NCBI GenBank assembly: GCA_031411995.1
Contig: JANOCD010000058.1
Coordinates: 54,493-118,492 of the forward strand
DNA: 64,000 nt
Direction: 5' to 3'
DNA from: Rudanella sp031411995
GTDB lineage: Bacteria > Bacteroidota > Bacteroidia > Cytophagales > Spirosomataceae
The notes under the pieces are model-generated. The model saw only the letters and a program-made list of their open reading frames with translations. It was not told the DNA's origin and did no database searches. The number at the start of each line of letters is the position of its first letter. Position 1 is the stretch's first letter. Positions 1 to 7,168 of this stretch are shown here, piece after piece. The position numbers and the translations under genes were made by a program.

Positions 1-195
1 GTGAAGCCCTGCCTGCCGTGAACCCACGCCAAACGAAAGGTTTAATTGCTGCCGTGATCGCTGATGAAAAAGCCGACGCACCAAAAACAACAGGCCGAAT
101 CCCAGGATGCCATATAGCACCAGCCGGTCGTCGAACTGAAACGCCCGCCATCGTTCCGGGCTAAACCAGGACAGAGAATACCAGGGTTCGTTCAT
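1..195 (-). CDS. N-terminal fragment of a Bat-type (von Willebrand A) membrane protein
   Basis: The frame opens at the ATG complementary to 193-195 and runs off the left edge, so only the first 65 residues are seen. Residues about 24-38 (LVLYGILGFGLLFLV) form one membrane helix followed by an Arg-rich stretch. That is the layout at the start of Bacteroidota BatA/BatB proteins, in which a membrane helix precedes a von Willebrand factor A domain. The start overlaps the stop of the upstream gene as ATGA, which implies translational coupling. The vWA domain itself lies outside the window, so the family call rests on layout and on the neighbour. It could be another small membrane protein of the same cluster. 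Confidence 0.5.
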   Translation of the reverse strand, partial: MNEPWYSLSWFSPERWRAFQFDDRLVLYGILGFGLLFLVRRLFHQRSRQQLNLSFGVGSRQAGLH

Positions 196-1211
196 GCAGA
201 TTCGGTAGCCTGGCCAGCAGTCGGTTGGGGAGTGTTGGGTGCCGCCATAACCGCCCGACGCTGGTGATAAATTATAATGGCAACCGTTCGCAGCAATTGC
301 ATCGACTCGCCGGACTGGTTCGTGTAAGTACCGCCATAAATCATTCGATCTGCTGTTTTCAGAGCTTCTTCCACATCCTCCCCACTGACTCCGGGCAAAC
401 CCGGCTGCCGATTTGTGATCCGCTCAACAATTTCGGGCGTTGTCATGGTCGAATAGGGTTGTTGCTCTAGTGATTCAAGGTAGTTTCGCCACCGAACCAC
501 CGCCTGATTAGCAACTTCCGTAGCCGACTCGGCACTGAGCGTCCGAACCAGTCGGTTATACTCGCGCAGAAAACTCCGGTGCTGTCGACGAAGCCGAAAA
601 AAGGCCAATTGCTGGTTTATGGTTCGCGCAAAGAGGGCATAAATCACACTGATAATCAAACCAATAGCTCCTAAAACAGCCAATAAAACGGGGTAATTGA
701 GTTCTTGGCGAAGTGGAGTTACCTGCGTTGAAGTCGCAAGTTGAAGCGTATCGGGCCGGGCAGTCTGAAGCCGGGAACGGAAAAATACGGTGTCGATAGA
801 CGAAAAAACCACGGTGCAATCGCCCGGCCCCAGAATATAGAGCGGCACGCGAAGGGTCAATTGAGGTTGGGTTTCAAACGAAACCAGCGTGTAAACGGCA
901 CTGTCGGTACTGGTTTGGGCATCGGAGCGAGTCGGCAAAAACGATTTTTCCCGAACCAGAAATGGGGCAAAAGCCGTCGAATCAGGAAACAAAACATCCT
1001 CGCCAATGGGGTGTCGAAATGTCAGCGCGTACCGAAAGGGCCGCCCGATCTCAACGGAATCAGCTAAAAATTGCCCCATCGGAAGCGTTGACGGAGCCGG
1101 AGTCTGAGCGAATAAAGTGGTGCTGATTAATATGAAAAATGGATAGTAGACAATGGATATTGGATATTGGGTATTGGATAATGAACGTACCCTGAGTAAG
1201 AGATTGCCCAT
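192..1211 (-). CDS. BatD-like membrane protein of the Bat/aerotolerance cluster
   Basis: This protein of about 339 residues has a hydrophobic export segment ending in LFAQ, an Ig-like extracytoplasmic part of about 130 residues, one clear membrane helix (YPVLLAVLGAIGLIISVIYAL) and a basic, helical cytoplasmic tail. The arrangement matches the BatD/DUF4381-like protein found between DUF58 and vWA genes in Bacteroidota MoxR clusters. Such clusters are tied to stress tolerance, but the molecular role is not known. The next gene overlaps its stop by ATGA. The start is uncertain: the ATG at 1209-1211 is one option and a longer frame opens at 1244. Both run through an ATTGGATA repeat element at 1150-1272, which seems to have replaced or extended the original N-terminal codons. 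Confidence 0.6.
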   Translation of the reverse strand: MGNLLLRVRSLSNTQYPISIVYYPFFILISTTLFAQTPAPSTLPMGQFLADSVEIGRPFRYALTFRHPIGEDVLFPDSTAFAPFLVREKSFLPTRSDAQTSTDSAVYTLVSFETQPQLTLRVPLYILGPGDCTVVFSSIDTVFFRSRLQTARPDTLQLATSTQVTPLRQELNYPVLLAVLGAIGLIISVIYALFARTINQQLAFFRLRRQHRSFLREYNRLVRTLSAESATEVANQAVVRWRNYLESLEQQPYSTMTTPEIVERITNRQPGLPGVSGEDVEEALKTADRMIYGGTYTNQSGESMQLLRTVAIIIYHQRRAVMAAPNTPQPTAGQATESA

Positions 1212-1272
1212 ATCCTTTATTGTCCTTTTTTCATTACCCATCATTCATTATCCATTTCTCATTGTCCATTAC
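1150..1272. repeat. ATTGGATA-type stuttering inverted repeat
   Basis: The left part (1150-1193) is a run of ATGGATATTGG/GTATTGGATAATG units. The right part (1230-1272) holds the complementary ATTACCC/ATTATCC/ATTGTCC units, so the two parts can fold on each other imperfectly. It sits between the NTF2-like gene and the BatD-like gene and overlaps the start of the latter. It has the same architecture as the AAAGAGTG and GTTTC elements elsewhere in the window. Confidence 0.6.
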
Positions 1273-1719
1273 TTATTGCTTCGAGGGCGAAAGCTGCAAA
1301 CTCGCAACCTTCCAACCCGCAGCCTGCTTCACGCATAAAGCGGTGAAAGCTACCTCTGTATCGAAGGCCGCTCCCTGCAAGCTCCCCTTGAATTTGGAGG
1401 TTCCCGACACAACAGCCGCATCATTATTATACATCCGGGCTTTGGTGCCGCTTGGTGCAGCCGCATCGACTACCAAAAAACCACCACCCAATGCCTGACC
1501 CATCAGGTCACGGTCGGCGGTTTGGCCATCGAAGTTGATTATCGAAAAATCGTCGGTGGTGATCGCGTTCATTTTGCCGCTATCCTCATCGAGCATGGCT
1601 TTGAACAAGGCCGTTGTAGCGGCTGATGGATCTTGAGTGGGGTCGGTGGCCGGGGCAGTCTGAGCAAACAAAGGAGCTGATAACAGCAGGGTAAAGGCAA
1701 GCACTAACAATTTTTTCAT
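1273..1719 (-). CDS. secreted NTF2-like (DUF4440/SnoaL type) protein
   Basis: A 148-residue protein with a classical signal peptide (MKKLLVLAFTLLLSAPLFAQ) and a Thr/Ala/Pro-rich linker. About 110 residues then resemble a single NTF2-like alpha+beta barrel: a helix containing ALFKAMLDEDSGKM, the strand pair TTDDFSIINFDG, and a C-terminal strand ending GWKVASLQLSPS. Proteins of this class are often periplasmic or secreted and bind small ligands, but many have no known activity. No catalytic residues can be assigned from sequence alone. The ATG at 1717-1719 is the only start that keeps the signal peptide. It is probably cotranscribed with the minus-strand genes to its left, although a repeat element separates them. 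Confidence 0.6.
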   Translation of the reverse strand: MKKLLVLAFTLLLSAPLFAQTAPATDPTQDPSAATTALFKAMLDEDSGKMNAITTDDFSIINFDGQTADRDLMGQALGGGFLVVDAAAPSGTKARMYNNDAAVVSGTSKFKGSLQGAAFDTEVAFTALCVKQAAGWKVASLQLSPSKQ

Positions 1720-1777
1720 GGTTTGATGAATTGGTTTCAGACCTGAAAATTAAGGCGTTTTTGGGGGAATAAAAAGT

Positions 1778-4168
1778 TTACTCGGCTTTCACTACGACCC
1801 GAATATCGGAATGCCGCCCCCGGTCGTCGGCGCACGAAATTTTCAACACACCGGGCCGTGGTTTTATGAACACCCCCTCGGCGGGAGTTGCCTTACGAAT
1901 CAGGCGGTCGTTCACATACCAATATACCGCCCGAACATCGTTGGCAGCCTGGCAAGCTAATTGAATCTCAACGGGATTTTTTGGGTCTATAAAATACTCA
2001 CTGCCGTCGTTGGGACTGGTAATCAGCGGGTTCTGTTCCGAACCGATACCAAACAAGCGTTCGCAAGTCGGGTTATGGGGCGGAATAGCCGCATACGGAA
2101 TCCGTTTCACGGCGTAATACGCGATCAGTTCGGGAGCCAGATTGGGGTAGCTTCGGCGCACGGCCCCGCGTTCGGGCAGGCAATGCGCACAATAGGAAAC
2201 CCGCCCGGCAGAGTCCGTAAAAATCGTTTTCTGATGGCTACATCGCCGGTTGGCTGACACCCCCATGATGTGGTAATCAATGGCCCGTGCTGCACACGAA
2301 TCGCCCGGAACCTCGCCCGATTCGGGGCAGATTTGCCGCATGGCCAACCGCGCATCGGGGCCACCCGTTGGCGGGCGAAACCAACCCCTCGGCGAGTTAT
2401 AATCCAGCGCATTGAACAGTTGAAACAGCAAAGGCGTGGCCGTGTTGGCCCCGCTTAGTTCCGGCACCCCTACCCCCGAGAAATTCCCCACCCACACGCC
2501 AATCGTGAACCGCTGATTATAGCCAATGCTCCAGGCATCGCGCCGACCATACGAAGTCCCTGTTTTCCAGGCAATTCGGGGCAAGTGATAACTGTTATCA
2601 AAGTTATTGGGCAAATCAGGGCGGGTGATTTGGGTGAGGGTATTGGTAACGAGAAAAGCCGCTTCGGGGGAGAGGATTTGTACAACGGAGCGATGCTCCG
2701 TTGGGCCGTCAGGCCAATTTTTCGGGTCTTTTTTGGCCTTATGGCCCAACGGAGTACCACTCCGTTGTACAAACCGCACCTCCCTCACCTCTCCCCCATT
2801 GGCAAAACCCGCGAATAGGGTCGTCAACTCTTCTAGCGTGACTCCGCAACCGCCCAGAATCATGGATAAACCAAGGTCTTTGGCTTGCTTTCGAACAGTG
2901 GCAAAACCAGCCTTTTGCATAGTCGAAATCATAGTCGGCGTGCCCACATCGCGCAGGAGTTTCACGGCGGGGATGTTGAGCGAATTAGCCAGGGCGAACT
3001 CTGCCGTAACGGGGCCGTTGAAACGTCGGTCGTAGTTTTCGGGTTCGTAGCTGCCTGAACCGACACCGAAATTGGTCGGCACATCGTTTAGTTTCGATTT
3101 GGGCGTAATTAATCCTGCGTCGAAAGCCAGCCCGTAGAGCAAGGGTTTCAACGTGCTCCCCGGCGACCGCACCGCCCGAACCCCGTCCACCTGCCCCCCA
3201 TCGAACACGTTATGAAAATCGGCGGAGCCAACATAGGCCAGCACATTCATGGTCTGATTATCGACCACCAGAACAGCCGCATTATGAATATTGAAGGCGC
3301 GAACGCGGTTCACATAATTCTGTACCAACTGCTCGGCGGTTGCCTGCACAGCGGGCCGAATCGTGGTTCGCAGAATGGGGGTTGCACCTTGTTCACGTAC
3401 AAGCCGGAGCGCGAGGTGAGGCATCTGCTGGGGGGCAGCCCGGCGGTGCGCCGTTAGCGGTTCAGCAAGCGCATCAGCAATAGCCGCTTTTGGAAACGTG
3501 CCGTTGTCCTGAAATCGCCGGAGCCAGCGGTTTCGCTCGTACCTAACTCGCTCATTATGAATCCCTAACCGCAAACTCGACGGACGGTTCGGGATGATAG
3601 TTAGCGTGGTTAACTCGGCCAGACTGAGCAGTTTAGGGGGCTTTCCAAAGTAAATCAGCGAGGCCGATTTAATGCCCTCGATGTTGCTGCCGTAGGGCAG
3701 CAAATTCAAATATAGTTGCAGAATTTCGGCTTTAGAGAGATGTACTTCCAACTGCAAGGCCCGGAAAAACTCGATCAGTTTGCTCCCGTAAGTGCGTTCG
3801 CGGGGTTCCAAAAGACGCACCACCTGCATCGTAATCGTGGATGCACCCGACGTTCGGCGACCCCTCAGCAGGTTGCGACCCATTGCCCGGACAAGCGAAA
3901 TTGGGTTGATGCCGGGGTGGTAAAAAAAGTATTTGTCCTCCTTAAACAGGATTGCATCGCGAAGGACAGGCGTAATTTCGTCGGTTTCGGCGTACATTCG
4001 CCACTTATCGTTGCGGCTCAGGAAGGCATGTATAATCGTGCTATCCGAGGCCGTAACCACAGTTGAGTACGGCACCGTGGTGCGAATGGGAAACAGCAAA
4101 TCAAGCAACAAAGCCAGCCCCAACCCGGTTAAGACTACCTGTACCCATCGCCGACGTAATAATTTCAT
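1778..4168 (-). CDS. pbpC: penicillin-binding protein 1C (transglycosylase/transpeptidase)
   Basis: The 796-residue protein should polymerise lipid II and may cross-link peptides at the outer face of the inner membrane. It has a membrane anchor (residues 10-25) and a GT51 domain with catalytic Glu77 in FKEDKYFF and the motif TSGASTITMQ. The transpeptidase domain carries Ser338 in SPGSTLKP, the SLN triad at 396-398 and KTG at 535-537. A C-terminal domain of about 100 residues is typical of PBP1C. The start at 4168 (MKLLRRRW) gives a proper N-terminal anchor; the longer upstream frame is antisense to the divergent gene. Residues about 462-497 are encoded by a 41-base-arm palindrome that is absent from the usual PBP1C layout and leaves the frame open. 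Only 15 bases separate this start from the divergent gene at 4184. Confidence 0.92.
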   Translation of the reverse strand: MKLLRRRWVQVVLTGLGLALLLDLLFPIRTTVPYSTVVTASDSTIIHAFLSRNDKWRMYAETDEITPVLRDAILFKEDKYFFYHPGINPISLVRAMGRNLLRGRRTSGASTITMQVVRLLEPRERTYGSKLIEFFRALQLEVHLSKAEILQLYLNLLPYGSNIEGIKSASLIYFGKPPKLLSLAELTTLTIIPNRPSSLRLGIHNERVRYERNRWLRRFQDNGTFPKAAIADALAEPLTAHRRAAPQQMPHLALRLVREQGATPILRTTIRPAVQATAEQLVQNYVNRVRAFNIHNAAVLVVDNQTMNVLAYVGSADFHNVFDGGQVDGVRAVRSPGSTLKPLLYGLAFDAGLITPKSKLNDVPTNFGVGSGSYEPENYDRRFNGPVTAEFALANSLNIPAVKLLRDVGTPTMISTMQKAGFATVRKQAKDLGLSMILGGCGVTLEELTTLFAGFANGGEVREVRFVQRSGTPLGHKAKKDPKNWPDGPTEHRSVVQILSPEAAFLVTNTLTQITRPDLPNNFDNSYHLPRIAWKTGTSYGRRDAWSIGYNQRFTIGVWVGNFSGVGVPELSGANTATPLLFQLFNALDYNSPRGWFRPPTGGPDARLAMRQICPESGEVPGDSCAARAIDYHIMGVSANRRCSHQKTIFTDSAGRVSYCAHCLPERGAVRRSYPNLAPELIAYYAVKRIPYAAIPPHNPTCERLFGIGSEQNPLITSPNDGSEYFIDPKNPVEIQLACQAANDVRAVYWYVNDRLIRKATPAEGVFIKPRPGVLKISCADDRGRHSDIRVVVKAE
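2666..2797. repeat. in-frame palindromic element inside pbpC
   Basis: The arms 2677-2717 and 2733-2773 are 41 bases each and complementary apart from about five positions, around a 15-base T-rich loop. Outside them, GGGGGAGAGG (2666-2675) can pair with CCTCTCCCCC (2788-2797) after a 14-base bulge. Each arm contains a nested mini-palindrome (ACGGAG...CTCCGTT). The element lies between the SLN and KTG motifs of PBP1C and is translated in frame as a hydrophilic insert. Confidence 0.85.
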
Positions 4169-4183
4169 ACTCCTAAATCTAAC

Positions 4184-5578
4184 ATGAAAATCCAATTCAT
4201 GGGCGCGGCCCGAACCGTCACCGGCAGCAAACACCTGATTACCACCGCTAAAGGCACCAAAATTTTGCTTGACTGCGGTTTGTTCCAGGGCATCGAAACC
4301 GACGAACTGAACCAGAATTTCCATTTCGAACCGTCTGAAGTCGATTATGTGGTGCTGTCGCACGCCCACATCGACCACACGGGCCTGATTCCGCGTTTGG
4401 TTCGGCAGGGGTTCGCGGGGCCAATTTATTGCACGCCTGCCACGGCTGATTTATGCAATATTATGCTTTTAGACAGTGCGCATATTCAGGAAACCGACCT
4501 CAAGCGGGTGAACGAACGACGCGAACGGCAGGGCCGCCCCCTCATCGAAATTCTGTATGAAGCGGCTGACGTGGAGAAAGCCCTCGCCCAAATGAAAACG
4601 GTCCCCTACGGCCAACCCTTCTGGCTGAACGACGAAGTAGAGGTACTTTATACGGACGCAGCCCACTTGCTCGGCAGCGCAGCCATCAGCCTGACAATCA
4701 CCGAAGGAACCGAAAAGAAACAGTTGTTTTTCAGCGGGGATATTGGCCGACCCAACGACAAAATTCTGCGTATGTTCGAGCCGTTCCCACAAGCCGACTA
4801 CATCATTTGCGAGTCAACCTACGGGGCCACCCTCCACGAACCAGAACCCGACATGAGGGCACACCTGCTCCGAATTGTGGAGGAAACATGCGTGAAAAAT
4901 CGGGGCAAACTCATCATTCCCGCCTTCGCCGTTGACCGCACGCAGGAGGTTGTTTACGCGCTCGATCAGTTATCCAGTCAGGGCCGCCTGCCAGTAATTC
5001 CAGTCTATGTGGACAGCCCCCTCTCGGTGAAAGCCACGCGGGTGATGCAGGACAACGAGGAATGTTTCAACCCCGAAATTCTGGCCTATATCCACAAAGA
5101 TGGCGATGCCTTCGACTTTCAGAACCTTCATTACATTTCTGACGTAGCTGATTCTAAAGCAATTAACACCCGGCCCGGCCCCTGCATCATCATTTCGTCA
5201 TCGGGTATGGCAGAAGCAGGCCGAATCAAACACCACATCAAAAACAACATCGACGACGCACGCAACACCATTTTACTGGTGGGTTATGCTTCGCCAACTA
5301 GCCTCGGTGGTGCCCTGAAACGGGGCGACAAAGAGGTGAGAATCTTCGGCGAAACCTTCGAGGTCAAAGCGCAGGTGGCCGTGATGGACTCGTTCAGTGC
5401 CCACGGCGACTACAAAGAGATGCTCCAGTTTCTGAGTTGCCAGGACCCCGCAAAAGTGAAGACCGTTTTTCTGGTTCACGGCGAACTCGACAAGCAATTG
5501 ATCTGGAAGGGCCACCTGCAAGCGGCTGGTTTCCAGAACGTCGAGATACCTGATATGTATGAAGGCGTGGATTTGTAA
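4184..5578 (+). CDS. beta-CASP metallo-beta-lactamase-fold RNA hydrolase
   Basis: A 464-residue cytoplasmic protein of the CPSF-73/YSH1-like branch of metallo-beta-lactamase enzymes. The zinc motif is H60-A-H62-I-D64-H65 (LSHAHIDHTG). FSGDIGRPND follows, then the beta-CASP insert with AFAVDRTQEV, ISSSGMAEAGRI and the late His motif in DSFSAHGDYKEM. An RMMBL-type end (FLVHGELDKQ) closes it. Family members act as endo- or exoribonucleases, but the substrate here is unknown. The start at 4184 lies 15 bases from the divergent pbpC start, so the two promoters must overlap the opposite coding regions or be very short. No signal peptide is seen. Confidence 0.85.
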   Translation: MKIQFMGAARTVTGSKHLITTAKGTKILLDCGLFQGIETDELNQNFHFEPSEVDYVVLSHAHIDHTGLIPRLVRQGFAGPIYCTPATADLCNIMLLDSAHIQETDLKRVNERRERQGRPLIEILYEAADVEKALAQMKTVPYGQPFWLNDEVEVLYTDAAHLLGSAAISLTITEGTEKKQLFFSGDIGRPNDKILRMFEPFPQADYIICESTYGATLHEPEPDMRAHLLRIVEETCVKNRGKLIIPAFAVDRTQEVVYALDQLSSQGRLPVIPVYVDSPLSVKATRVMQDNEECFNPEILAYIHKDGDAFDFQNLHYISDVADSKAINTRPGPCIIISSSGMAEAGRIKHHIKNNIDDARNTILLVGYASPTSLGGALKRGDKEVRIFGETFEVKAQVAVMDSFSAHGDYKEMLQFLSCQDPAKVKTVFLVHGELDKQLIWKGHLQAAGFQNVEIPDMYEGVDL

Positions 5579-5597
5579 AATTTTTCGTCCGTAAGCC

Positions 5598-5629
5598 TTG
5601 CAAAACGGTCTGGCGATCTCGTATATTTG
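5598..5629 (+). promoter_or_regulatory. Bacteroidota-type promoter of tRNA-Leu
   Basis: TATATTTG at 5622-5629 matches the -7 consensus TAnnTTTG of Bacteroidota, and TTG at 5598-5600 lies 21 bases upstream in the -33 position. Transcription should begin near 5637, about 30 bases before the tRNA. Confidence 0.7.
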
Positions 5630-5668
5630 CACTCCCAAGCAAAAAAAGTATCTTTTGCAAAGGGATTT

Positions 5669-5755
5669 GCCGAAGTGGTGAAATTGGTAGACACGCACGT
5701 TTCAGGGGCGTGTGTCTTTACGGACATGCGAGTTCGAGTCTCGCCTTCGGCACCA
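5669..5755 (+). tRNA. tRNA-Leu (anticodon CAG)
   Basis: The acceptor stem GCCGAAG pairs perfectly with CTTCGGC. The D arm contains GGTGAAATTGGTAGAC, and the anticodon stem CACGT/GCGTG encloses the loop TTCAGGG with anticodon CAG. A long variable arm (TGTCTTTACGGACA) marks a class II tRNA, and the T arm GAGTTCGAGTCTC is canonical. The 3' CCA is encoded at 5753-5755. It reads CUG codons. Confidence 0.97.
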
Positions 5756-5801
5756 AAACAAAGAAAGCTGGTTAGCAATTGCTGACTGGCTTTCTTTGTT
5801 T
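5756..5801 (+). terminator. terminator hairpin after tRNA-Leu
   Basis: A 21-base stem (5756-5776 with 5781-5801, G-T pairs included) closes on an AATT loop. The arms end in CTTTCTTTGTTT, giving a T-rich tail. It directly follows the tRNA CCA end. Confidence 0.8.
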
Positions 5802-5838
5802 ACAAATCTCTCCAATTCTTACTTCTCAACTCTAACTG

Positions 5839-5869
5839 TTGCCATTCCGCTCCTCACTTTGTACTTTCG
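5839..5869 (+). promoter_or_regulatory. candidate promoter of the ATP-grasp gene
   Basis: TTG at 5839-5841 and TACTTTCG at 5862-5869 (one mismatch to TAnnTTTG) are 20 bases apart, the spacing expected for Bacteroidota -33/-7 elements. Predicted initiation near 5876 leaves a leader of about 20 bases. Confidence 0.45.
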
Positions 5870-5894
5870 GCGTATCATCCTTTCCGCCTAGTTT

Positions 5895-7106
5895 ATGTCT
5901 CAACTGTCTTTCCTCTGCATTGCCACCTATTTTAAGGGCGAAGCGTTTCTGCGCGCCTGCAAAGAACTCGGTAACACCGTTTATCTGCTCACCGTTGAAA
6001 AACACGCCGATAAACCCTGGCCTTTCGAGTGCATCGACGAGGTGTTTTACCTGCCTTCGGAAAGCAACGACAGCGAGAATTTAGACAAAATGATTCTGGG
6101 TCTGTCTCACGCCATGCGCTCCCGAAAAATTGATCGGGTGGTGGCTCTGGACGATTTCGACGTGGAGAAAGGCGCACTTATTCGCGAAACGTTTCGCATT
6201 CCGGGTATGGGCCAAACTACCGCCCGGTTCTTCCGCGATAAACTTGCCATGCGGATGCGGGCAGCCTCTGATGGCATCCGGGTTCCGGGATTCAGCCCGC
6301 TTTTCCACGACGAAACAATCACCCACTTTCTGCAAACTCACGAAGGCCCCTGGCTCGTGAAACCCCGCTCCGAGGCCTCGACCACCGGCATCCGGCGCGT
6401 CGATTCGCTGGATGAGGCTTGGGAAGTGATTCATAGTCTGGGCGATAACCGCCATCAGTTTTTAATTGAGCAGTTTAAACCGGGAAAGGTCTATCACGTT
6501 GATTCACTGTCGGTTAATGGCACGGCAGTGTTCACGCGGGCGAGTCAATATTTGGCCACGCCAATGGAAGTGGCCCACGGCGGGGGCGTGTTTCGCACGG
6601 CGGTGCTTCCTTACGATTCGCCGGAGACCATGGCCCTTTGCCAGATGAACGATGCCGTGATGAAGGCGTTTGGAATGCGGCATAGTGCCTCACACGCCGA
6701 GTTTATCCGGGGCGACCACGATGGCGAGTTTTATTTCCTCGAAACGGCTTCCCGCGTAGGTGGAGCGCACATTGCCGAATTGGTTGAGGCAGCATCGGGG
6801 GTAAATTTGTGGGCAGAGTGGGCCAAATTAGAAACCGCCGTAGCCCTGGAGCAACCTTACACGCCCCCGCAGGAAAAGCAGCAGTATGCGGGTTTGATTG
6901 TATCGTTGGCGCGGCAGCAATCGCCTGATCTGTCGGTGTTTACGGAAGACGAAATCTGGTGGCGAATGAACAAGGAATACCACGTGGGTCTCATTATGCA
7001 ATCAGACAGTCGCGAGCGGGTTCTGGACTTGTTAGACGACTACATGCACCGGATCTACGCTGAGTTTCACGCATCGGCCCCGGTGCCGGATAAGCCAACG
7101 AGTTAA
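5895..7106 (+). CDS. ATP-grasp domain protein
   Basis: A 403-residue soluble protein with an N-terminal Rossmann-like segment, then an ATP-grasp fold. Features include the lysine strand GPWLVKPRSEASTTGIR, the hinge QFLIEQFKPGKVYHVDS and the metal-binding strand FYFLETASRVGGAHIAEL. ATP-grasp enzymes join a carboxylate to an amine or thiol through an acyl phosphate; carbamoyl-phosphate synthase, biotin carboxylase and peptide ligases are examples. The substrate cannot be told from sequence and the gene stands alone between tRNA-Leu and uvrA, so context does not help. The ATG at 5895 follows the candidate promoter closely, and no upstream ATG fits better. Confidence 0.8.
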   Translation: MSQLSFLCIATYFKGEAFLRACKELGNTVYLLTVEKHADKPWPFECIDEVFYLPSESNDSENLDKMILGLSHAMRSRKIDRVVALDDFDVEKGALIRETFRIPGMGQTTARFFRDKLAMRMRAASDGIRVPGFSPLFHDETITHFLQTHEGPWLVKPRSEASTTGIRRVDSLDEAWEVIHSLGDNRHQFLIEQFKPGKVYHVDSLSVNGTAVFTRASQYLATPMEVAHGGGVFRTAVLPYDSPETMALCQMNDAVMKAFGMRHSASHAEFIRGDHDGEFYFLETASRVGGAHIAELVEAASGVNLWAEWAKLETAVALEQPYTPPQEKQQYAGLIVSLARQQSPDLSVFTEDEIWWRMNKEYHVGLIMQSDSRERVLDLLDDYMHRIYAEFHASAPVPDKPTS

Positions 7107-7168
7107 TCCAATTTCGGGAAACTTACCCCCCTCTTTTTTACGTTGTTGTTAAGAATAAGCCAACCGCT

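Noticed and set aside
2666..2797. pbpC broken by an insertion
   Set aside because: The frame stays open through the palindrome, and the SLN and KTG motifs on each side are intact.
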